Shown here one piece after another: positions 1 through 6,028 of a stretch of 6,956 nucleotides of DNA. The stretch is from JBHJHK01 sp050330975 (GTDB lineage: Bacteria > Pseudomonadota > Gammaproteobacteria > Competibacterales > Competibacteraceae): NCBI GenBank assembly GCA_050330975.1, contig JBHJHK010000450.1, positions 1 to 6,956 of the forward strand, given 5' to 3'. The translations under genes were made by a program, and so were the position numbers. Position 1 is the first letter of the stretch. Every line of letters begins with the position of its first letter. The notes beneath the pieces are model-generated. The model had not been told where the DNA came from. It ran no database searches and worked only from the letters and a program-made list of their open reading frames with translations.

Positions 1-124
1 CGAGGACCTGGGGCGGTGCTGGGGCCACCTCGGCCGGGACTTGGGGTTGGTCGGCGAACAACGGCGCCGCGGCGAGGACGAACAGTCCCGCGGCGAGGCC
101 GTGGCGCAGGGAAAGGGTCACCAT
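1..124 (-). CDS. N-terminal fragment of an exported (signal-peptide) protein, divergent from hemA
   Basis: Only the first 41 codons are present; the gene runs off the left edge. The start ATG (124-122) is preceded by AGGAG (138-134) at a 9-nt spacing, so the start is well supported. The translation begins MVTLSLRHGLAAGLF and has a short basic n-region (R7, H8), a hydrophobic core at about residues 9-23 and a probable signal peptidase I site after A24 (LFA|DQ). A Pro/Ala/Gln-rich stretch of mature protein follows. There is no lipobox cysteine, so this is a periplasmic or surface protein rather than a lipoprotein. In many Gammaproteobacteria the neighbour divergent from hemA is an exported TPR-repeat protein followed by lolB. 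That role is inferred from position only, because no TPR is visible in this fragment. Confidence 0.7.
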   Translation of the reverse strand, partial: MVTLSLRHGLAAGLFVLAAAPLFADQPQVPAEVAPAPPQVL

Positions 125-133
125 GGTCACAAA

Positions 134-138
134 CTCCT
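134..138 (-). promoter_or_regulatory. Ribosome binding site of the exported-protein gene
   Basis: AGGAG on the minus strand lies 9 nt before the ATG at 124. It decides this start over an in-frame GTG two codons earlier, which would be only about 3 nt from the Shine-Dalgarno sequence. Confidence 0.65.
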
Positions 139-148
139 GAGCGTAGCG

Positions 149-154
149 ATTGTA
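149..154 (-). promoter_or_regulatory. Possible -10 element (TACAAT) for the exported-protein gene
   Basis: TACAAT on the minus strand matches the sigma-70 -10 consensus at five of six bases and would start a transcript about 18 nt before the ATG. The best -35 candidate, TTGGCA, sits 23 bp upstream, which is too far, so the call rests on the -10 alone. Confidence 0.25.
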
Positions 155-196
155 GAGGGCGCAGGGCGCCGCGGGGGTGCCAACCGCCGCCTCGAC

Positions 197-226
197 TTGT
201 GTTTATCGGGTCGTTTGACGCAAAAT
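197..226 (+). promoter_or_regulatory. Weak sigma-70-type promoter candidate for hemA
   Basis: TTGTGT (197-202) and CAAAAT (221-226) are separated by 18 bp in the most A/T-rich part of the divergent region, about 50 bp before the hemA start. They match the -35 and -10 consensus at three and four of six bases. A competing -35-like TTGACG (215-220) has no good -10 partner. This is a candidate only. Confidence 0.25.
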
Positions 227-279
227 CACGGGCACTAACCCCGTGCAATTTCTCAATTTTCAGCCTTTGCCGAGCAATC

Positions 280-1539
280 ATGCCTCTGTTGGCCTTGGGC
301 ATCAATCACAACACAGCACCCGTGCAGGTGCGCGAGCGCATCGCCTTCAACCCCCACCAACTGGGTCCCGCCCTGCGGGCTTTGGTCGCCGCGGGGGAAA
401 CCAGAGAGGCGGCTATCCTCTCCACCTGCAACCGCACTGAACTCTACTGCGGCTGGGACGGCGACGACCCGGGCCAGCTGCACCACTGGTTGAGCCGCTA
501 CCACACCCTGGAGCCCAACGACCTCGCCCCCTACTGGTTTCGCCAGCGGGAGCGCCAGGCGGTGCGCCATGTGTTGCGGGTGGCGGCGGGGCTGGATTCG
601 TTGGTGTTGGGCGAGCCCCAAATTTTGGGTCAACTCAAGTCGGCCTACCAGGCGGCGGCGGAGGCCGGCACCTTGGGCACTCGCTTGGAACGGCTGTTCC
701 AGCACAGCTTTGCCGTGGCCAAGCAGGTGCGCACCGACACCGCCATCGGCGCCAACGCCGTTTCCGTGGCCTTTGCCGCCGTGCGTTTGAGCCAGCAGAT
801 CTTCGCCGACTTGAGCCAGCAGACCGCGGTGCTCATCGGCGCCGGGGAGACCATCGAGCTGGTGGCCCGCTACCTCAAAGACGCCAACATTGGCCGCATC
901 GTGGTGGCCAACCGCACCCTGGAACGGGCCCACGCCCTGGCGGTGCGTTTTTCGGGTTATGCCATCGCCCTGAACGAATTGCCCCATCACCTGGGAGAGG
1001 CGGACATCGTGGTATCCTCCACGGCCAGCAGCGGCTTTGTGGTGGACGCTCCCACCTTCGCCCGTTGTCGCCGCAACAGGCGCCACCGCCCAGTCTACGT
1101 CGTGGACATCGCCGTTCCCCGGGACATCGACCCCACCATCGCCGAGCAAGACGACGTCTACCTCTACACCGTGGACGACCTAGGGGAGATTATCGAGGAA
1201 AACCGCCGCCAGCGCCAAGCCGCCGCCGAAGCCGCCGAGGAGATCGTCGACTTCCAGACCGATCGGTTCATGGAGTGGCTGCGGATCCAAGAGGGTTCCG
1301 ACGGTATCCGCACCCTGCGCCGCTGGGGGGAGGGGTTGCGGGATGAGACCCTGGCCAAGGCCCGCCGCCAGCTGCAAAGCGGCAAGGATCCCGACGCCGT
1401 GCTCCAGTACCTGGCCACCACCTTGACCAACAAATTGCTCCACGCCCCGAGCCAGGGCCTGCGGGACGCCTGGGCCCGGGGCGATGCCGAGGCGGTGGCG
1501 TTGCTCCAAGACCTCTACCGCCTAGATGGCGAGCCCTAG
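280..1539 (+). CDS. hemA: Glutamyl-tRNA reductase
   Basis: This enzyme reduces the glutamate of glutamyl-tRNA(Glu) to glutamate-1-semialdehyde with NADPH. It is the first committed step of C5-pathway tetrapyrrole (heme, siroheme, bacteriochlorophyll) synthesis and is cytoplasmic. The product is 419 aa, close to E. coli HemA. The N-terminal catalytic domain begins MPLLALGINHNTAPV and contains STCNRTELY with the nucleophilic cysteine at C50, the same number as in E. coli. GEPQILGQLK lies at 111-120. The NADPH-binding domain has GAGETIEL from G187 and then VVANRT. A charged helical C-terminal dimerisation region follows. The reading frame stays open 88 codons upstream, but homology starts at the ATG at 280, so that start is chosen. 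No convincing Shine-Dalgarno precedes it. It is the first gene of the operon with prfA (93-nt gap) and prmC, a classic gammaproteobacterial order. Identification is secure. Confidence 0.97.
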   Translation: MPLLALGINHNTAPVQVRERIAFNPHQLGPALRALVAAGETREAAILSTCNRTELYCGWDGDDPGQLHHWLSRYHTLEPNDLAPYWFRQRERQAVRHVLRVAAGLDSLVLGEPQILGQLKSAYQAAAEAGTLGTRLERLFQHSFAVAKQVRTDTAIGANAVSVAFAAVRLSQQIFADLSQQTAVLIGAGETIELVARYLKDANIGRIVVANRTLERAHALAVRFSGYAIALNELPHHLGEADIVVSSTASSGFVVDAPTFARCRRNRRHRPVYVVDIAVPRDIDPTIAEQDDVYLYTVDDLGEIIEENRRQRQAAAEAAEEIVDFQTDRFMEWLRIQEGSDGIRTLRRWGEGLRDETLAKARRQLQSGKDPDAVLQYLATTLTNKLLHAPSQGLRDAWARGDAEAVALLQDLYRLDGEP

Positions 1540-1545
1540 CTAGGG
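1534..1545. repeat. 12-bp perfect palindrome spanning the hemA stop codon
   Basis: CCCTAG/CTAGGG is a perfect two-fold symmetric sequence. It contains the hemA TAG stop (1537-1539) and two CTAG tetranucleotides, which are usually rare in bacterial genomes. GC-rich sequence with no T-tract follows, so it does not look like an intrinsic terminator. No function is assigned. Confidence 0.5.
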
Positions 1546-1632
1546 GCCCCATCCCCCTGGGCCCACCCCGGGCCGGGCCTTGCCGGTCGCGCTGTTCCCA
1601 CCACCCTTGACCCGTTTGGAAGTGACGCCCCC

Positions 1633-2715
1633 ATGCAGCCATCGATGTTGGCCAAACTCGAGCAACTCACCGACCGCTACGACGAGGTGGCCGCGCTGCT
1701 ATCCGAGCCCGATGTCGCCGATGACCAGGGGCGCTTTCGGGCTTTGTCCAAAGAGTACGCCCAGCTGGAGGCGGTGGCCACGGGCTTTCGCGCCTACCGG
1801 CAACTGGCGGATGAACTGGCCAGCGCCGAGGTGTTGATGGCCGAGGGGGACGGGGAGATGCGCAGCTTGGCGGAGGATGAAATCCGCACCTTGGAGGCCC
1901 GGCGCGAGGCGTTGGCCCAAGCGCTGCGCCTGGAGTTGATCCCCAAGGATCCCTTGGACGACAGCAATATTTTCCTGGAGATCCGGGCGGGCACCGGCGG
2001 CGACGAGGCGGCCATCTTCGCCGGGGACCTGTTCAAAATGTACGCCCGCTACGCCGAGGCCCGCCGCTGGCAGCTGGAGGTCCTCAACGAGAGTCCGGGG
2101 GAGCACGGGGGTTATAAAGAGGTCATCGCCCGACTCATCGGCCAGGGGGCCTATTCCCGCCTCAAGTTCGAATCGGGGGCCCACCGGGTCCAGCGGGTGC
2201 CCAAGACCGAGACCCAGGGGCGAATCCACACCTCGGCGGCCACGGTGGCGGTGCTACCAGAGGTGGAAGAGGTGGAGGCCATCGAGATCAACCCGGCGGA
2301 TCTGCGGGTCGACACCTACCGGGCGTCGGGGGCCGGCGGCCAGCACGTCAACCGCACCGACTCGGCGGTGCGCCTCACCCATTTGCCCTCGGGGGTGGTG
2401 GTGGAGTGCCAAGACGAGCGCTCCCAGCACAAAAACCGCGCCCGGGCCATGGCGCTGCTCCAGGCCAAGCTATTGGCCCAGGCCCGGGCCGAGCAGCAGG
2501 CCACCCAGGCCTCCACCCGGCGGTCGTTGGTGGGCAGTGGCGACCGCTCGGAGCGGATCCGCACCTACAACTTCCCCCAGGGCCGGGTCACCGACCACCG
2601 CATCGAACTCACCCTCTACAAACTCGAAGAGGTCATGGGAGGCCAGTTGGATCACATCGTCGACCCGTTGATCCAAGAGCACCAAGCCGACCAGCTGGCG
2701 GCTTTGGCGGGTTGA
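1633..2715 (+). CDS. prfA: Peptide chain release factor 1 (RF1)
   Basis: RF1 recognises UAA and UAG stop codons in the ribosomal A site and triggers peptidyl-tRNA hydrolysis. The product is 360 aa, the same size class as E. coli RF1, and its N-terminus ([12 protein letters not shown]) aligns directly with E. coli MKPSIVAKLE. The helical N-terminal domain includes the conserved stretch [21 protein letters not shown]. The stop-codon-reading PxT tripeptide is PKT at residues 190-192, within [15 protein letters not shown]. The catalytic GGQ is at 235-237 ([16 protein letters not shown]); its Gln is the substrate of PrmC, encoded next. The RF1 form of the tripeptide, rather than SPF, excludes RF2. 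GGAAG (1618-1622) lies 10 nt before the start. The stop TGA (2713-2715) overlaps an in-frame ATG of the prmC frame (TGATG). Confidence 0.97.
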   Translation: MQPSMLAKLEQLTDRYDEVAALLSEPDVADDQGRFRALSKEYAQLEAVATGFRAYRQLADELASAEVLMAEGDGEMRSLAEDEIRTLEARREALAQALRLELIPKDPLDDSNIFLEIRAGTGGDEAAIFAGDLFKMYARYAEARRWQLEVLNESPGEHGGYKEVIARLIGQGAYSRLKFESGAHRVQRVPKTETQGRIHTSAATVAVLPEVEEVEAIEINPADLRVDTYRASGAGGQHVNRTDSAVRLTHLPSGVVVECQDERSQHKNRARAMALLQAKLLAQARAEQQATQASTRRSLVGSGDRSERIRTYNFPQGRVTDHRIELTLYKLEEVMGGQLDHIVDPLIQEHQADQLAALAG

Positions 2716-2731
2716 TGCCTGGTCGGGGGGG

Positions 2732-2750
2732 GCCACCGTCCATGGGTGGC
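2732..2750 (+). other. Small inverted repeat in the prfA-prmC junction
   Basis: GCCACC (2732-2737) and GGTGGC (2745-2750) can pair around a 7-nt loop. The repeat lies between the prfA stop and the preferred prmC start. It has no U-tract, so it is not an intrinsic terminator. It could influence coupling between the two genes, but in DNA this GC-rich a 6-bp stem may be chance. Confidence 0.35.
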
Positions 2751-2797
2751 GGCCCTGGCGGGGCGGCGGTCTCCCCCACCCCAGCCCTCCCTCCACC

Positions 2798-2801
2798 GGA
2801 G
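2798..2801 (+). promoter_or_regulatory. Ribosome binding site deciding the prmC start
   Basis: GGAG lies 9 nt before the ATG at 2811. It favours internal initiation there over the ATG at 2715 that overlaps the prfA stop. Confidence 0.55.
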
Positions 2802-2810
2802 ATAGCGGCC

Positions 2811-3683
2811 ATGGCGCCAAGCGACTCGCCGGAGGATTTGGCCCTGGGAACCCTACTGGCCAGGGCCCGTAACCAGCTGGCGGCCCTGGAAACCGGTTCC
2901 CTGGACGCCGAATTACTGTTGGCCCACGTCCTGGGAAAACCGCGCAGTTTTCTCCACGCCCACCCCGAATGGGGCCTCTCCGCGGACCAGGCGGCGGCCT
3001 TGGCCGCCGGGTTGGCGCGGCGGGCCGCCGGGGAGCCGGTGGCCTATTTGCTGGGATACCGGGAATTTTGGAGCCTGGTCTTAAAGGTGACCCCGGCGGT
3101 GCTGATCCCCCGACCCGAGACGGAGCTCTTGGTGGAACAGGCCCTGGCCCGCTTGCCCCGGGACGAGCCGGTGGCAGTGGCGGATTTGGGCACCGGCAGC
3201 GGGGCGGTGGCCTTGGCCATCGCCGCCGAGCGGCCCAAGGCGGCGGTGGTGGCCACCGATGTGAGCCCCGCGGCCCTGGCGGTGGCGACGGCCAATGGCA
3301 AAGCCTTGGGGTTCGCCGGACGGGTCAGCTGTCGGCTGGGGGATTGGTGGACGCCCTTGGCGGGGGAACGCTTTCAACTGCTGGTGAGCAACCCCCCCTA
3401 CGTGGCCCTGGGGGACCCCCACCTCGCCCGGGGGGAAGTGGCGTTTGAACCCTCCACGGCCCTGGTGGCGGGCCCTACGGGGTTGGAGGCCATCGCCCAG
3501 TTGGCCGCAGAAGCCCCCGGTTATCTCACCCCTGGGGGATGGTTACTGCTGGAACACGGCTACGACCAAGGCGCGGCGGCGGCGGCTTTGTTGCGCCAGG
3601 GGGGCTTTGGGGAGGTGACCACCTATTCAGACCTCGCCGGCCACCCGCGGGTGGCCGCAGGAAGGTGGTATCCGCCGGCCTGA
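2811..3683 (+). CDS. prmC: Peptide chain release factor N5-glutamine methyltransferase
   Basis: PrmC uses S-adenosylmethionine to methylate the side-chain amide of the GGQ glutamine in RF1 and RF2, raising termination efficiency. With the chosen start the product is 290 aa (E. coli PrmC is 277). The N-terminal helical, release-factor-binding domain contains DAELLLAHVLGKPRSFL, and REFWSL and IPRPETE (99-105) follow. The Rossmann methyltransferase core has motif I ADLGTGSG (124-131), and the catalytic NPPY is at 194-197 (VSNPPYVALGDPHL). The start ATG at 2811 has GGAG (2798-2801) 9 nt upstream and fits family homology. An alternative ATG at 2715 overlaps the prfA stop and would add 32 Pro/Gly-rich residues. 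The gene converges with thiE 10 bp beyond its stop. Confidence 0.95.
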   Translation: MAPSDSPEDLALGTLLARARNQLAALETGSLDAELLLAHVLGKPRSFLHAHPEWGLSADQAAALAAGLARRAAGEPVAYLLGYREFWSLVLKVTPAVLIPRPETELLVEQALARLPRDEPVAVADLGTGSGAVALAIAAERPKAAVVATDVSPAALAVATANGKALGFAGRVSCRLGDWWTPLAGERFQLLVSNPPYVALGDPHLARGEVAFEPSTALVAGPTGLEAIAQLAAEAPGYLTPGGWLLLEHGYDQGAAAAALLRQGGFGEVTTYSDLAGHPRVAAGRWYPPA

Positions 3684-3693
3684 GCCGCGGTGT

Positions 3694-4323
3694 TTACCCT
3701 ACCTCCTCCTTCGGCCCGGTGGGCAACTGGGCGAGCCACTGTTCCACCCGGACTTCGGGGTGGGGATGGTGGAGGAGGTCGCCGATGACGGCCACGGCGT
3801 CGGCGCCGGCGGCCCACACCTCGGGGGCCCGCTCTAAAGTGATACCGCCAATGGCCACCAACGGGCAGGGTATCTGGCGCCGCCAGCGGCCGATGGCCTC
3901 TAGACCCTGGGGGGCCCAGCCGGTGGCTTTGCTGCCCGAGGGATAGATGGGGCCCAGGGCCAGGTAGTCGGGGGCCGCCGCCAAACCCACGGCTAGCTCG
4001 GCCTCGGAGTGGGTGCTGACCCCCAACTTGATACCGGCCCGGCGCAGGGCCTTGAGGTCGGCGGTGGCCAAGTCCTCTTGACCCAGGTGGACCCACTCGG
4101 CCCCGGCGTCGATGGCCTCTCGCCAGTGGTCGTTGATCACCAACTGGCAGCCGTGGCGCCGGGCCAGGGCCAACCCCTCAGCTACCGTCCGGCGGCGCAA
4201 CTCGGGGTCGGGATGTTTGTAGCGCAGTTGGACAAAGGACAGGCCTTTGGGCAACAGGCGCGCCAGCCCAGGGAGGTCGGGGAGGATGGGGTAAAAGGGC
4301 GACGGCAATGGACTTTGCTTCAC
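3694..4323 (-). CDS. thiE: Thiamine phosphate synthase (thiamine-phosphate pyrophosphorylase)
   Basis: ThiE joins HMP pyrophosphate and the thiazole phosphate to make thiamine phosphate. It is a cytoplasmic TIM-barrel enzyme. The 209-aa product shows the family signatures in order: FVQLRYK (substrate-binding Arg/Lys strand), LVINDH, VHLGQEDL (pyrophosphate/Mg-binding Asp), LGVSTHSEAEL, YLALGPIYPSGSK, and VAIGGITLERAPEV with a C-terminal VAVIGDL. The pattern INDxW...GAxxVHLGQEDL...APQGLE resembles the beta/gammaproteobacterial ThiE form. The usual GPxFxTxTK loop reads GPIYPSGSK, with Ser in place of both Thr; this is conservative because the hydroxyls and the Lys remain. The start is GTG (4323-4321), 6 nt after the stop of the sigma-54 activator gene, with no strong Shine-Dalgarno, so translational coupling is likely. 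No other thi genes or TPP riboswitch are visible. prmC converges from the other side. Confidence 0.92.
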   Translation of the reverse strand: MKQSPLPSPFYPILPDLPGLARLLPKGLSFVQLRYKHPDPELRRRTVAEGLALARRHGCQLVINDHWREAIDAGAEWVHLGQEDLATADLKALRRAGIKLGVSTHSEAELAVGLAAAPDYLALGPIYPSGSKATGWAPQGLEAIGRWRRQIPCPLVAIGGITLERAPEVWAAGADAVAVIGDLLHHPHPEVRVEQWLAQLPTGPKEEVG

Positions 4324-4329
4324 GGTGGC

Positions 4330-5850
4330 TCAAGGCTCTTCGGCGGCGGGTTTGGCGGGATCTTCGAGGTCGGCGCCGGGGACCTGGAGGTATTTTTTCA
4401 CCGTGCGCCGATCCAGACCGCTGGCCCGGGCCACGGCCTCCAGGCTGCCCCATTGGCGATACAGGCGCCGGCAATAGCCACCGAGGACTTCCCGGGCGCT
4501 GAGTTGACCGCCGTAGAGACGGGTCAGCCAAGGGTCACTCTGGGGTTCTGGCCCTGGGGCGGGGTCGCCGGTGTAGCGGCGGGTGAGGAGGATGCGCCGC
4601 ACCGCCTGCTCCAGTTCCCGGACGTTGCCGGGCCATGGGTAGTTGGGGGGGAGATCCCGGTGGAGTACTTCTAACACCAAGGCACACAGGTCGTTGTCCT
4701 CGCTGCCCAAAATGCGTTTGAGCAACAAACGCACCACTGCTTCCAGTTCGGCGGGGTTTTCCTCTAGGCGCTGGCGCAGGGAGGGGACGGTGATGATGTC
4801 CGAGCACAGGCGGTAGAAAAAGTCGTCGCGAAACCGCCCCGCCCAGCGCAGCTCCCCCAAGGACCTATGGGTGGCGGCGATGACCCGCCCCTTGAAAGGC
4901 AGGGATTGGTGGCTCCCCACCGGCGCAAAGGTGCGCTCTTGGAGGACCCGCAGCAGTTTGGTCTGGACTGCCAGGCTCACATCGCCGATTTCGTCGAGGA
5001 ACAGAGTGCTGTGGGGGCCACAGCGCTCAAAGATCCCCTTGTGGTGGTCCACAGCGCCCGTGAAGGCCCCCTTGCGGTGACCAAACAATTCGGATTCGAT
5101 GAGATTTTCGGCAAATTCCGTCAAATTGATGGCCAAAAAGCCATCGGTAAAACTGGAGGCAAAGCGTTTTTGGTCGGGGTCGTAGGGAATGAAACCCGAG
5201 CGGCCAATGGCCGCCGCCGCCGCCCCCTTGCCGGTGCCGGTCTCCCCCAACATCAAGGTGGAAAAGTCCTCCATGCGGTTCCACAGGTGTCGCTCGTAGA
5301 GGCGGGCGTCGAAGGTGAAAACGCTGTTCCACAGGGAAAGCCGCAGCTTCACCATGGAGGGGCTAGCCCCCACCAGGGATCGGTCGATGAAATAGTAGGC
5401 CCGGCGCAACTGATAGAAAAACGCCGCGTAGCGCCGGGCGACACCTTCGCCAAAGCCCCGCTCCACCAACGCCTTGACCGTGGGTTCGACGACCGCCGCC
5501 GCCGGTTGGGGCGCCCCGGGGCGGGTCAACTCGGCGTTGATGAGTTCGTCTAGGGGGGCGATGGTGCGGTTGAAGGCCCAAAACAAGTAGGCGTTGGTCA
5601 ACAGTTGTCGCTCTTCCCCTTCAAAGGGGGCGATGGTGCGGATGCCCCGGCTCGCCAGGCCCTCGAGGCGCTCGGAGACGATGGCATCGAGGACGTCGAA
5701 CACGTGCTGTTTCCCCGCCCGAGGCATGCGCTTTGGGGCGATCAACGCCTCGGCGTTGGACCACTCGACGCTAAAGGGGTTGGTGAGGATGATCTGGGCC
5801 GCCAGGGCGAAGAAGCGGCGGTCGTCGGGGTTGAGGCGATGGGTGGCCAT
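4330..5850 (-). CDS. Sigma-54-dependent AAA+ transcriptional activator with an unrecognised N-terminal domain
   Basis: This is an enhancer-binding protein that remodels RNA polymerase-sigma-54 closed complexes by ATP hydrolysis. From M at 5850 it is 506 aa. Residues 1-190 are predicted mostly helical (with NPFS near the start) and show no receiver, GAF or PAS motif that I recognise. The AAA+ domain has Walker A GETGTGKG (202-209, K208), the sigma-54-contacting loop GAFTGA (261-266), Walker B TLFLDE (D286-E287) and the arginine-finger region FRDDFFYRL. NYPWPGNVRELEQAV and a C-terminal Fis-type helix-turn-helix (about 468-488, ending DRRTVKKYL) follow. Alternative ATGs at 5883 and 5865 lack a Shine-Dalgarno; 5850 has only a too-close GGAG, so the start is uncertain. 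The gene is divergent from HMG-CoA reductase, whose upstream region carries a sigma-54 promoter, and that gene is its likely target. It is not RtcR, because no CARF domain or rtcBA genes are seen. Confidence 0.9.
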   Translation of the reverse strand: MATHRLNPDDRRFFALAAQIILTNPFSVEWSNAEALIAPKRMPRAGKQHVFDVLDAIVSERLEGLASRGIRTIAPFEGEERQLLTNAYLFWAFNRTIAPLDELINAELTRPGAPQPAAAVVEPTVKALVERGFGEGVARRYAAFFYQLRRAYYFIDRSLVGASPSMVKLRLSLWNSVFTFDARLYERHLWNRMEDFSTLMLGETGTGKGAAAAAIGRSGFIPYDPDQKRFASSFTDGFLAINLTEFAENLIESELFGHRKGAFTGAVDHHKGIFERCGPHSTLFLDEIGDVSLAVQTKLLRVLQERTFAPVGSHQSLPFKGRVIAATHRSLGELRWAGRFRDDFFYRLCSDIITVPSLRQRLEENPAELEAVVRLLLKRILGSEDNDLCALVLEVLHRDLPPNYPWPGNVRELEQAVRRILLTRRYTGDPAPGPEPQSDPWLTRLYGGQLSAREVLGGYCRRLYRQWGSLEAVARASGLDRRTVKKYLQVPGADLEDPAKPAAEEP

Positions 5851-5883
5851 GGCTCCATGGGGCATAGAGTGTCTGGGGAGCAT

Positions 5884-5894
5884 ACATGAAATGT
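5884..5894. promoter_or_regulatory. Candidate activator-binding palindrome ACAT-GAA-ATGT
   Basis: An 11-bp interrupted palindrome centred about 108 bp upstream of the predicted sigma-54 start site. That distance is usual for an enhancer-binding-protein site. It also lies at the start of the activator gene, so it could mediate autoregulation. A single short palindrome is weak evidence. Confidence 0.3.
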
Positions 5895-5896
5895 CT

Positions 5897-5971
5897 GTTC
5901 GACGGGTTTGTAGCGGATCTCCAGTGACCTAAAGAGTTGCCAAAACAACGCAGTAGGCCACGGAGTCGAAC
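5897..5971. repeat. 7-bp inverted repeat pair GTTCGAC / GTCGAAC in the divergent promoter region
   Basis: GTTCGAC (5897-5903) and its exact reverse complement GTCGAAC (5965-5971) are 68 bp apart, centre to centre. The right copy abuts the -24 element of the sigma-54 promoter. Between them lies a third symmetric sequence, GTTG-N6-CAAC (5936-5949). They may be operator half-sites; chance occurrence is possible. Confidence 0.3.
5907..5912 (-). promoter_or_regulatory. Weak -10-like hexamer (TACAAA) for the activator gene
   Basis: TACAAA on the minus strand matches the sigma-70 -10 consensus at four of six bases. Only a poor -35 (TTTAGG) lies about 16 bp upstream. If real, transcription would start near 5900, about 50 nt before the ATG at 5850, and would leave too short a leader for the ATG at 5883. 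Confidence 0.2.
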
Positions 5972-5986
5972 TGGCACGGGGTTTGA
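5972..5986 (+). promoter_or_regulatory. Sigma-54 (RpoN) promoter for the HMG-CoA reductase gene
   Basis: TGGCACG-GGGT-TTGA closely matches the -24/-12 consensus TGGCACG-N4-TTGC. The GG (5973-5974) and the -12 G (5985) have exactly the required 10-bp separation. The only core mismatch is A for C in the -12 GC. The predicted start of transcription is near 5997, giving a leader of about 32 nt that includes the Shine-Dalgarno at 6014. The call is supported by the divergent gene encoding a sigma-54 activator with an intact GAFTGA. Confidence 0.7.
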
Positions 5987-6013
5987 GATGGCCCAGGGCA
6001 GTCCTTATTCTCC

Positions 6014-6019
6014 AGGGAG
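6014..6019 (+). promoter_or_regulatory. Ribosome binding site fixing the GTG start of HMG-CoA reductase
   Basis: AGGGAG lies 9 nt before the GTG at 6029. An in-frame stop at 5984-5986, with no ATG after it, leaves this GTG as the natural start. Confidence 0.7.
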
Positions 6020-6028
6020 ATCACCCCC

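Noticed and set aside
159..187. Minus-strand TGGCACC as a second sigma-54 promoter near hemA
   Set aside because: The -12 half that should follow reads CGGC instead of TTGC, so only the -24 half is present.
16..279. 88-codon in-frame upstream extension of hemA
   Set aside because: It is Arg/Pro/Gly-rich with no resemblance to HemA. It overlaps the signal-peptide start of the divergent gene and its ribosome binding site, and homology and C50 numbering place the start at 280.
253..1149. Long open frame (298 codons) on the minus strand inside hemA
   Set aside because: It is antisense to a secure hemA and has low-complexity His/Gly/Val-rich composition. It is a by-product of high GC at third codon positions.
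2406..2810. Upstream part of the open frame that contains prmC
   Set aside because: It lies out of frame within the conserved end of prfA, and its Pro/Arg/Gly-rich translation has no family features. Only the part from 2811 looks like PrmC.
3681..3700. Bidirectional terminator between convergent prmC and thiE
   Set aside because: Only 10 bp separate the stops, and there is no hairpin followed by a T-tract on either strand.
4009..4674. 221-codon plus-strand frame across thiE and the activator
   Set aside because: It is antisense to two recognisable genes, crosses their junction and has a repetitive Gly/Val/Pro/Ala-rich translation.
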